Assembly: GCF_048544455.1 (NCBI RefSeq)
Contig: NC_133536.1
Span: 200,387,325 to 200,451,324 of the forward strand
From: Silene latifolia
Taxonomy: Eukaryota > Streptophyta > Magnoliopsida > Caryophyllales > Caryophyllaceae
Length of the DNA: 64,000 nucleotides
Reading direction: 5' to 3'
Below, in pieces: positions 11,983 through 20,923 of the stretch (the stretch's first letter is position 1; each line of letters begins with the position of its first letter). The notes beneath the pieces were generated by a model, which was not told the DNA's origin, did no database searches, and worked only from the letters and a program-made list of their open reading frames with translations. The translations under genes and the position numbers were made by a program.

Positions 11983-12700
11983 TTTTGTGTAGTTTTTTGC
12001 TGTATTTTGTACATTTGGACACTGATTTTGAACATTTTTGTACTTTGTTTGGGGCTCGAGCCCCCAGTTTGTTGTACATTTCCTTTGTTAGGTGTATATA
12101 CGACGGCCTGAGTGCCTTTGCTGCTGGGTTGTGTTGCTTGTATCTGCAGGTTAGTTTTGAACAGGTTTGGTAGATGACGGTTTACGCCGTCATGCTGCCG
12201 AAATTTACATAGAAAACACGCAAAGCATACATTTATATATACATATGGCCTTAATTAGCGCAAAATGAGTGACTCAAAAGAATGCAAAAAAATACAAAAA
12301 TTTTGCCGGAAATGACCGCACGGTAGGGAGGGTTACTCCCAAAAAAAAGAAAAAAAAAAGAAATCTATAAGTTAGAAATGTAGAAATGAAATTAAGAAAT
12401 TGAAATTAATATAGAAATGTTGAGATTTGGTAAAATGAATTAAATGAGAAATATTAAAACGAAAATTATTCTCTAAAATGATGAATTAAAATGAAAATTG
12501 CTTCCTAAAATGAAAATATACAAGTGTGATAAAATGGCAAAAATGTCGACGTTGCCTCAAAATGCGTGCCCGTGAAATTAGGAAACCTGAAACATGGTAA
12601 TCTTCTCGTATTTACCAAAATAATAACCCGTAGGAATAGGAAATTATTCGTCATAGAATTAGGAAAGATCCAACGCGGAAAATCACAGAAGTGAAGCTGA
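11983..12700. other. Spacer between the two antisense genes
   Basis: No ORF. The first 200 bases would be the 3' end of antisense gene 1 (tgtagttttttgctgtattttg). Further on there is a purine-rich aaaaaaaagaaaaaaaaaag tract near 12341-12362 and AT-rich sequence with several gaaatga-type repeats. Nothing else is seen. Confidence 0.4.
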
Positions 12701-12763
12701 GGAAGAGGCGCAGCATGAGCTGCATCCCTTTGAAAAGGCGCAGCAGGTGCTGCGCCTGTTCCC
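12701..12763. repeat. Paired palindromic box upstream of antisense gene 2
   Basis: The first unit reads ggaagaggcgcagcatgagc followed by tgcatccctt. The second reads aaaggcgcagcaggtgctgc followed by gcctgttccc, and contains the perfect palindrome GCGCAGCANNTGCTGCGC. It lies 42 bp upstream of the putative TATA box at 12805. Confidence 0.75.
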
Positions 12764-12804
12764 AATGTGTTCTGCTCTGACGGATTTTTGGAAACATAAA
12801 TTAG

Positions 12805-12812
12805 TATAAATA
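12805..12812 (+). promoter_or_regulatory. Putative TATA box of antisense gene 2
   Basis: TATAAATA occurs within ttagtataaatagagacg, about 88 bp before the ATG at 12900. A TC-rich leader lies between. A paired palindromic GCGCAGCAG box ends about 40 bp upstream (12701-12763). The context ATTAGTATAAATAG is shared with the LTR promoter of the same element. Confidence 0.6.
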
Positions 12813-12899
12813 GAGACGTCGATGGAGCTTTTATTCACATAATTCTTCCGTCTTTTCTTCGTCTACTTACATAAAATTCTCAAAATAAATTCTTTCGTC

Positions 12900-14402
12900 A
12901 TGAATACTTTGGAGATCCGCTTGAAGGAATGGACCAACGAATTTTCGAATATGGAGAAGCATGATATGGGTGCTTATAATTTTGGGTCTCTGTTGAGTTT
13001 AAAACTCATCAAGGTTGTTAAACCGTTCTTGGATGCTTGCCTTGACTATTGGGACCCGAATTACCATGTTTTTGCGTTCCCTGGAGGTGATATTTGCCCA
13101 TTTCCTGAAGAAATTGCTGCTATTGGTGGGTGGGATCCCGAACATTTACCTGCCATTCCTTCTACTTCGCAAGGGTACAAGAGCAAATTCAGAGACTCGC
13201 TTGGATTGACTAGACTTGAGGTGGACCGTCTAGTTACCTCAAAAGGCGTGAGAATGCTGGACTTCATAGATCGATTCATCAACAGAGTCGACCCCACCGT
13301 TTCCCATGTTGCTAGGCGGAGGGCATTTGGCTTTTGCTTGTTGCATGTGTATGTCTTCCAAGGGCATGTTGATGAAGATTTGAGAGGTGATCCCCGTCTT
13401 TTGGGCCTTGTTGAGCAGATGGAGCTGCGCAGGAGCCCAGCTTGCTTATGCTTAGGAGAGATTATTTTGGGCTTGGATAGTAGGAAATCCAACCGCGATC
13501 TTACCGTATTTGGGAAGCCCCGTCCTTCTACAGGTAAAAGACGTTTTTTTTTTTCGTTTTTCGTTTTTTTCGTTTTTCGTTTTTTTTCATTTTTTTTTTT
13601 GATGTCTAATACCCGCTTTTGGTAGGTTTGGCTTATGGAACGGCTCCGATTGATCGAGCCCCCAGTTCATGCGCTTTCCTATCATGCCCGCTCGATTGCG
13701 ATGAGGACGAGGTTGTATATGGTGGACTTCACTCGGGTCTGTGATTACTGGAAGAACAAGCTGAAGAGCGACGATGGCCCGTTGATTAGGTGGGTCGTAC
13801 CGTGGTGGCACCTCAAATCCGTCACTGGAGTGTCTTCTTTGGATCCCACTAGGTCCGTGCGCATTCCTGGATTGGAGTTTATGGTGTGTATCTTCCCGGA
13901 AAGGCTGATGAGACAAGTTGGGCTGAAACAGATGATCCCGAGGCTTGACACCGTCCCGCAGACTGCTATGGCGCTTACTACAGAGAGCCGAAGAGAGTGG
14001 GCCATTAAATGGGCCCAAAGAAACATGTGGTTCTTGAATTTCTCTGCCAATGCCTTGTGGGTGTCGGATTCTTATCTGAGATGGAGAAAGGCTACTACTC
14101 CGGAAGAGCGCGAGAGACTGAGGAAGCGCGAGCCCGTTGATTACAAGGTGCGCGAGGTAGAGAAAGAGAAAGAGAAGCACCTGACAGAGGGAGAAGAAGA
14201 AGCCGGGTTTCAAGTTGTTCATCCTTCGAAGAAACCAAAGACTACTCCTGTCGCGGAAATGGTGATTGGCAAGAATGGAAAAGCTAGGCCTCGAGAAAGA
14301 CCGTTGATGATTAGGTCTGAAGTGGCGCAAGAGCGTCCGGCTCGAGGTCGTGACAAGAAATATGATAAAAACGACAAGGGCAAGGGGAAGATGGAGGAAT
14401 AG
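12900..14402 (+). CDS. Antisense gene 2 of the Tat element, plant mobile domain-like (two exons)
   Basis: Opposite strand to gag-pol, between integrase and the 3' LTR. Exon 1 (12900-13533) encodes about 211 residues with motifs seen in plant mobile domain proteins and retrotransposon antisense ORFs (HDMGAYNFGSLLSLKL, FAFPGGDICPFPEEIAAIGGWD). A T-rich intron follows (GTAAAAG to TTGGTAG, about 13534-13625). Exon 2 continues (RWVVPWWHLKSV, WAIKWAQRNMWFLN) and ends in a Lys/Arg-rich tail, perhaps a nuclear signal. By my count the splice phase is off by one (exon 1 ends in phase 1, exon 2 reads in phase 0). Either a base is lost in this copy or the real junction is elsewhere. A TATA box lies about 90 bp upstream. 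The function of such proteins in retroelements is unknown. Confidence 0.72.
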
Positions 14403-14954
14403 CCCGAGTCTTTATTTATTATTTGATTATTATTATTATTATTTGTTGTTGTAATAAAAAAGGTGGGGTTTTTAGAATCCTAGCCTATTCTATTTTTTAT
14501 TATGTAGCGTACTATTATTATTAGAAAATGAATGAAATAAAAAAAGGTTAAATGGTTATGAAACCCTTGTGATTTTCTATTTATTATTCTTGTCGAATTT
14601 CAAATGCAATGCAAATGTCCTTCTATTTACATTTTAGATATAATGGGTTGAATCCTGTGAAGGATTGCCTACGTATTCACTTAAAAAATGAAATCAAACC
14701 CTTGCGCGTAGTTCGAGTAAATGTAAAAGAATAATTGTTCTAAGCAAGAGCTTGTAATGAACGTAGAAAATAAGCATGAGCTTTTGCTTACTCTGAAGGT
14801 GCGAATTTAGTTTATTTGATGATATGAGGATGACAAATTTGTCAAAATGCAAGAGCACAGTGACATTAGCTTATTTCAGCTTGGCCATGGGCCGTTTATT
14901 TAGTGCCACAAGAGCGACACGTGGGGTTACGCGAGGCGCGTTTTCGTTCCTATT
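14403..14954. other. Gap between the convergent integrase and antisense gene
   Basis: No ORF. It is AT-rich, with att/tta trinucleotide runs after 14400. It would hold the 3' untranslated end of the plus-strand antisense gene. A gtaataaaaaagg at about 14450 could act as a poly(A) signal. Confidence 0.4.
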
Positions 14955-16304
14955 CTAGGCATAGTATCGTTTTAGTTGGTCAAGGTTTGTTGGGTTTGAA
15001 AACTCATTCCCGTCTAGGTCTGTGATTCTAACCGCACCCCCTGGGAGTATGAATTTGACTAGAAATGGTCCGGCCCAATTAGGTTTGAATTTTCCCCGTG
15101 GGTCAACAGGTAAAAGAGCTCTAACCGATTTAAGTACTAAGTCTCCCTCTTTGATGTTTCTTGGCCTAACCCTTTTGTTCAAAGCTTGTTTGATACGTGC
15201 TTGATATGTTTGGACATTATGCAAGGCGCGTAGCCTACGTTCATCCAGGAGGATGAGTTCTTCGTATCTATCCCTCTTCCAATCGGCTTCCGGGATTTGA
15301 CTTTCTAGTAAAATACGCAAGGATGGTATTTCTAGCTCGACTGGTTGTACAGCTTCCATGCCGTATGTCAAATTGAAAGGAGTAGCCCCAGTGGGCATCC
15401 TAACAGATGTACGATACCCCCACAAAGCAAAGGGTATCTTGATTGACCAATCTCTATAGTTGTCAATCATTTTCTTGAGAATCGTGACAACATTCTTGTT
15501 TGTCGCCTCTACCGCGCCGTTAGTCTGTGGTCTATAGGGCGAAGAGTGGTAATGCTTAATCTTGTATTTGGCTAGCAATTGCTCGGTCTCTGCTTGAAAA
15601 TGTGATCCGTTATCGCTAATGATTTTGTGTGGGCAACCATATCGACAGATGATGTTGTTTTGTATGAACTTTGCCACATTTTTAGCTGTAAGACTAGTGT
15701 AGGAAGCCGCTTCTACCCATTTGGTGAAATAGTCAATTGCTACTAGAATGAAACAGTGACCTCCTGTTCCGGCTGGGGTTATCTTCCCGATTATGTCAAT
15801 TCCCCATGCAGAAAATGGCCAAGGGGATGTCATTGTATAGAGTAACGAAGGAGGGACATGTTGTACATTCCCGAAGATTTGGCAATTGTGGCAATGTCTT
15901 ACGTATTTGATGCAATCGGATTCCATTGTGGTCCAATAATACCCCAGACGTGTGATTTTCTTTGCCATCATAGGCCTACTCATGTGAGGACCGCATTCTC
16001 CGTCGTGGACTTCTTCCATCACCTTTCGTGCCTGTGAATGATCAAGGCAACGTAGGACTACACCAAGAGGTGTTCTTTTGTATAATTCTCCTTGCATGAG
16101 AACGTATTGGGAAGCTAGTAGGCGTATAGCCCGTTGTCCCCTCTTGTCCATATCTGGTGGATAGGTACCATTAAGCTTAAAATTTAGGATTGCTTGGAAC
16201 CAGGGTTCCTGCGTGATCTCTTCTTCATCGGTGATTTGGTGGACATAAGTCGGCTCTGACCGTCGTTCGATGCACAAAGGCATTTCCATCATGTGAACCG
16301 GCAT
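14955..16304 (-). CDS. Tat element integrase, open over 449 residues
   Basis: This is the longest open part of pol. It has an HHCC zinc-binding motif (His100, His107, Cys138, Cys141). The catalytic core has Asp170 (WGIDIIG), Asp231 (SDNGSHF) and Glu266 (NGAVEATNK), and there is a C-terminal GPFLV-like segment (WAGPFLVKFILPGGA). Integrase inserts the cDNA into the genome and produces the 5-bp duplication. The Met at 16304 is not the natural start, because the domain belongs to a polyprotein running in from upstream; upstream frames are broken, so no functional polyprotein is expected. It ends at 14955, opposite the 3' end of the antisense gene at 12900-14402. Confidence 0.85.
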   Translation of the reverse strand: MPVHMMEMPLCIERRSEPTYVHQITDEEEITQEPWFQAILNFKLNGTYPPDMDKRGQRAIRLLASQYVLMQGELYKRTPLGVVLRCLDHSQARKVMEEVHDGECGPHMSRPMMAKKITRLGYYWTTMESDCIKYVRHCHNCQIFGNVQHVPPSLLYTMTSPWPFSAWGIDIIGKITPAGTGGHCFILVAIDYFTKWVEAASYTSLTAKNVAKFIQNNIICRYGCPHKIISDNGSHFQAETEQLLAKYKIKHYHSSPYRPQTNGAVEATNKNVVTILKKMIDNYRDWSIKIPFALWGYRTSVRMPTGATPFNLTYGMEAVQPVELEIPSLRILLESQIPEADWKRDRYEELILLDERRLRALHNVQTYQARIKQALNKRVRPRNIKEGDLVLKSVRALLPVDPRGKFKPNWAGPFLVKFILPGGAVRITDLDGNEFSNPTNLDQLKRYYA

Positions 16305-16444
16305 ATTAATCAGAGATGCAAGTTTCGCAAGAGTGTCTGCAAATTGATTTTCTTCCCGAGGTAGGTGTAGGTAGGTTACGTGATCAAAGAATTGAGCGAC
16401 TTGGTCTGTTCTAGCCTGATAAGGTGCGAGGCTTTCGCTTCGGA

Positions 16445-17337
16445 TTTTCCAAGATCATGTAACTTGGTTGATGATCAGTGATGAATCCCCATGTACTCGG
16501 AGGTTTTTAATGCCTAAGCTCACTACCGCTTGTAGTCCAATGAGACAAGCTTCGTATTCTGCAGCATTGTTTGTCACCTCGAAGTCGAGTTTGACAGCAA
16601 TTGGTGTATGCTCGCCTTCAGGAGAAATGAGCAACACTCCTATTCCGAATCCTCTTAAGTTCGATGCTCCATCAAAATATAGGTCCCAGGAGTCTACATC
16701 AGTTTGGAGTATATCCTCGTCTGGAAATGACCAAGTATCTATTGTTTGTGCGTCATTGATAGGATTTTCTGTGAAGAATTCGGCGACGGCGCGACCTTTT
16801 ATAACTTTCAGTGGCACGTATTTGAGGTCGAATTCTGAGAGCATCAGGGTCCATCTTGCTAGACGTCCGTTGAGGACGGGTTTCTCGAAGAGGTATTTGA
16901 CTGGATCCATTTTGGAGTATATTTTGACGGAGTAGCTAAGCATGTAATGGCGTAGCTTCTTCGTTGCCCACACAAGAGCGAGGCATGTCTTTTTGAGTTG
17001 TGAGTATTTGCACTCGTACTCCAAGAACTTCTTACTAAGATAGTAGATAGCTCTTTCTTCACTTCCTACATTTGAGCCAACATGGCACCCATGGCCGTTT
17101 CTTTCTTCGTGAGATATAAACCAAGAGGTTGATCTCGTTGTGGTGGCATGAGCACTGGTGGTTTAGCCAATATCTCCTTGATCCGGTCGAATGCCTTTTG
17201 ACAATCATCATCCCACATGGTGTGGTCTGTTTTCTTGAGTTTCTTGAAGATAGGCTCACAAATCATCGTAAGTTTCGATATGAATCGACTTATATATTGT
17301 ACTTTTCCCGTGAATCCTCCGACTTCTTTTTTCTCGT
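16445..17337 (-). pseudogene. Tat element RT connection, RNase H and second (archaeal-type) RNase H
   Basis: Pieces in several frames continue pol. At 17066-17266 the segment (WDDDCQKAFDRIKEIL, PLGLYLTKKETAMGAML) is the start of the RT-linked RNase H region. At 16455-17024 it continues (ECKYSQLKKTCLALVWATKK). A second fold follows at about 16450-16690 (DLYFDGASN, TNNAAEYEACLIGL), with the conserved Asp and Glu residues of archaeal-type RNase H. Two RNase H modules in a row are a recognised mark of the Tat lineage. Frameshifts lie near 17050 and 17290, and a stop follows the HGDSSLIINQV motif at 16455. Confidence 0.8.
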
Positions 17338-18350
17338 TTAAGGTTGTGGCATTTCGATCAGAGCTTTGATTTTGGAAGGATCTATTTCTATGCCTCGTTG
17401 GCTAACAACGTATCCCAGGAGTTTGCCAGATGTTACCCCGAATGTGCATTTCTGAGGATTGAGCCTCATGTTGTATTTTCGTAGCCTCGCGAAGAACTTG
17501 CGAAGGTTCACAATGTGTCCCTCTCTTTCCTTGGATTTGACAATCATGTCATCTACATATACCTCAACTTCTTTGTGCATCATGTCATGTAGGAGTGTAG
17601 TTGCGGTGCGTTGATATGTAGCTCCGGCGTTGATCAATCCAAACGGCATTACCGTATAACAATAGGTTCCCCATTGGGTGACAAAGGCGGTCTTATGCAT
17701 ATCTTCCATAGCCATTTTGATTTGATTATAACCCGCATATCCATCCATGAAGGATAGTAACGCGTGGTCTGCAGTATTGTCCACCAATATGTCGATGTGA
17801 GGTAGAGGGAAGTCATCTTTTGGACTTGCTTTGTTTAAGTCCCTAAAGTCAACACAAACACGGATTCTCCCATCCTTTTTGGGTACGGGTACTATGTTAG
17901 CTACCCAAATCGAATACTCGAAACTTTGATGAACCCGGCTTTGAATTGTTTGTCAACTTCTTCCTTAATCTTTAGAGCCCATTCTGTTCTCATTCGTCGA
18001 AGCTTCTGTTTTACAGGTTTGAAACCTGCCTTAATCGGAATCCTATGTTCGGCGATATCCCTGTCGATCCCTAGCATATCTTTGTAGGACCAAGCGAAAA
18101 CGTCTTTGAATTCATTTAGGAGGTCTATGAAATCGGCCCTTTCGGTAGAGCTCAAGGTAGTCCCTATCCTAAGTTCTTGGGGTTTTAGTTCGGTTCCTAC
18201 ATTGATGGGTTCGGTGTCCTCTATTACTGGTCCCCCTTCCCCTTCCTGTATTATTTCTTTGGCTACGTAGGGAGGTATTTCGATCGAGTCTGGGTATTGG
18301 TCATCCTCAGTATCATCGTAAACAGAATTGCACTCAAGATAACACAAAGA
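17338..18350 (-). pseudogene. Tat element reverse transcriptase, frameshifted; no protease seen before it
   Basis: The frame of 17901-19538 enters the RT N-terminal region (FKDVFAWSYKDMLGID, KPVKQKLRRMR). It ends in a stop near 17901 after a one-base frame change. RT continues in 17338-17787 and just upstream (YNQIKMAMED, catalytic VYVDDMIVKS, KCTFGVTSGKLLGY). Between the gag zinc knuckle and RT there is acidic and Ser-rich sequence but no D-S/T-G or similar protease motif. Tat elements normally carry a protease there, so this copy appears to lack it. Confidence 0.8.
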
Positions 18351-20131
18351 GTAAGCAGAACCTGATTTATTCATATTAAAATTTGAGTAAAGTTGAAACA
18401 AAGAAGCCAACTGATCCATGGTCAGTGGCGGCAAAGGGACAGTGGTTGGGGCATTTCCCGAACTACTGTGACTACTCGAGGCTAAGCTAGGAGAAACAAA
18501 GGGAGTGGGGATGACGACAGGAGTAGACTCTCTAATGACTTCTCTAGACTCCGACTCTGACTCCGACTCCGACTCGAACTCATCGTCTTCTGGTTCTCCT
18601 TTAAACATCTCTCCTTCTCCAGTGGTGAGCTTGAAGAGTCTTCCTTGATTGTTGGTCCATTTGATTGATTTTCTCCTTCCTTTCTGCTGTCTTGCGTTGG
18701 TTTCTGTGATTAACGTGGTGGGGTTGAAGCGATCGTCTTGAAGTATCATGGTAATGATCTCATCTATGATACTTTTGGCGCTTTTGATTAAGGGAAGATC
18801 TTGGAGATAGACGTCCTCCTCACTATCCGTCCATATCCCATTAATGACCTCTTCTTTCGGGGAGATGAGATGCGAGCAATCTAAGGTAGATTCGTCACTT
18901 GTAATCACCAGAACTCCAAGAGGATTCTCAGTGTTGTTGGGCTTACCTCCCGGTGGTATTGGTAGTCGACCATCTTCAATCATGTCTTGAAGCACGTTTT
19001 TCAACTTGTAGCATTTTTCTGTGTCGTGCCCCTTGCCCCTATGGTATTCACAGTACGAGTTCTCGTCCCAGAATTTGGATTTTCTTTCGGGTTCGGGAGT
19101 AGGTCCGATGGGTTGGAGTTTACCTTGCTTCATTAACCTTTTTAGAGCGTTGGAGTAAGTGTCCCCAAGATTTGTGAATTTCCTTGGTGGGGTACTTTTC
19201 TTGGATGGCTCGAGAAGATTAACTTCATCGGTCTTGCTAGTAGAGCCGTATGAACGACTTGTGGAACCTTGATATCCTCGACCTACCGTTTTGGACAAGA
19301 GTACTTTACGGATGTCATCTTCAATCCTTGTCCCTAGTACGGTTAAGTCCTTGAAAGTTTTGATGTTTTGGTATCTCAAATGATTGGCATAGATGGGTTT
19401 GAGATTATCCACAAACTTCTCCACAAGGGTAGCTTCATCCGGGCGTTCAACTAGTTGGGTGCTAGTCTTCCTCCACCTACTTAGGAAGTCGGTGAATCCT
19501 TCTTTGTCATTTTGGGTAAGAACCTCTAGAGTACGCATGTTTACTTGGATCTCGGCATTATCCGCATATTGTTTAGAGAACTCGATTGCGGCATCTTCCC
19601 AAGTAGCGACCTTCTTGTGATCTAAGGAGTAGAACCATTGTTTGGGATGGTGTCAAGAGATGAAGGAAAGATCCTTAAGAACATCTCGGGTTTGATGCCT
19701 TTGATAGACATGTAATCCTTGAAGGCACGAATGTGGTTCAAAGGGTTCTCGTGTCCCTTGAACTTAGGGATATCCGTCATATTGAAGTTAATTGGCAATT
19801 TGGAATTGACGGCCTCATACTTGCGATTATTCTCCTTATAAATGTCATCCCCCTTAAGGTACATCAATTGCTCCTCTAAGTATTGGAGTCTTTTCTCAGC
19901 TACAGTCATTCCCATGAGAGGATTTTCATCCTTGGATTCATTATCAGAGTCACCTATTACTTCACTTTCGTGAGGAGGCAACCTTCCTTCTACGGCATAG
20001 ATACGGCCTTCAATGAGTTCAAGGCAGTCATAGACTTGGTCTTGGGTGACTTGCATTTGGGCTAGCGCGGCTAGGATTCGATCATTACCATCTTGAAGTT
20101 GGTGGAGATTTGTTTCACTGGATCCGGGCAT
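18350..20131 (-). pseudogene. gag: Tat element gag polyprotein, frameshifted
   Basis: The reading frame starts at ATG 20131 (MPGSSETNLHQLQDGNDR). The retrotransposon gag core follows (FKGHENPLNHIRAFKDYMS). Near 19640 the frame is lost by one base (DTIPNN is followed by a stop). The next frame, open from about 19640 and with its first Met at 19538, continues the gag domain (LTQNDKEGFTDFLSRWR). A zinc knuckle of the form C-x2-H-x4-H-x4-C (YCEYHRGKGHDTEKC) lies at about 19009-19052. Gag forms the particle in which reverse transcription takes place. The boundary with pol near 18350 is approximate. Confidence 0.8.
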
Positions 20132-20900
20132 CTTGAAAACTGGATAAGAGATCGGCGACGAATCAAAACACGATCGACCATTCTAACACACTTGCTAAAA
20201 GAAGAAATGTTTTGACTCGTGAAGTGGGTGTGTGCCACTTGTGTTGAGTGAGCTTTGAAGAAAGACAAGGTTTTTGAAAATGTGTGTCCTAGTCAACTAT
20301 AGTGTAGTTGTAGGAGTGGACTCGAAGTGAGATTTTGAAATGGGCTTGTGGCCCGAATTTTGACACGACAAACGGACAGAGTTTTGACCGGATTTTGCGC
20401 TAATTGAAAGCCTATTTCGAAATTTTGTTTGAAAATGGGTTTTGATTTTTGAAAAATCGTCATGGTTTTGTTTAGAAGTGGTGATCACGTAAGGTACACA
20501 CATTTATACAAGCATTATAACGGGATGCTGAGTGCATTTAAAAGGGTTTTGGTTTAAAGGGTGGGTTGCCATACCGAACCATCAAACCTGAAGTCTAGGG
20601 AGAGGCTCGTACCAAACAAGAGTAAGGCCGATTCCTAGTCCATTTCCTCAAGTAGTGAAGGCCCTTGATACAAACAAGAGTAAGCATCATGGTATGGATG
20701 ACGTCAATCGCTATCCATCCTTAGGCCCAAATAAGAATTAGGACCGTTTAGACGGGACGATTGGTCGAATGGGTTGGGTTGGGCCTAGGAAGGCCGAATA
20801 AAACGGTCTAGGAAGACCGAGTTATGAAAACCGACAATTGTCTTATACAAACTATTCCCTAACCTTGTTCAAGTTTCACCCTTGCTACACGTAAGTGTAT
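20132..20900 (-). other. Tat element leader between PBS and gag
   Basis: No ORF of note. It contains two similar blocks around accaaacaagagtaag and acaaacaagagtaagcatc (about 20610-20690). I see nothing else. In Ogre-type elements an extra ORF may precede gag; none is visible here. Confidence 0.5.
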
Positions 20901-20920
20901 TATCCCCAGCGGAGTCGCCA
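20901..20920 (-). other. Primer-binding site, tRNA-Arg type
   Basis: Three bases inside the 5' LTR, the minus strand reads TGGCGACTCCGCTGGGGATA. Starting with TGG, it is complementary to a tRNA 3' end finishing CCA. PBS sequences of this form are reported for Ogre/Tat elements and assigned to tRNA-Arg. The sequence and position are seen directly; the tRNA identity is from memory of the family. Confidence 0.75.
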
Positions 20921-20923
20921 AAC

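Noticed and set aside
8945..14402. Antisense plant mobile domain-like genes as ordinary host genes hit by the retrotransposon
   Set aside because: They lie inside one Tat element with intact LTRs, PBS and PPT on either side, at the position where Retand-type elements carry antisense ORFs.
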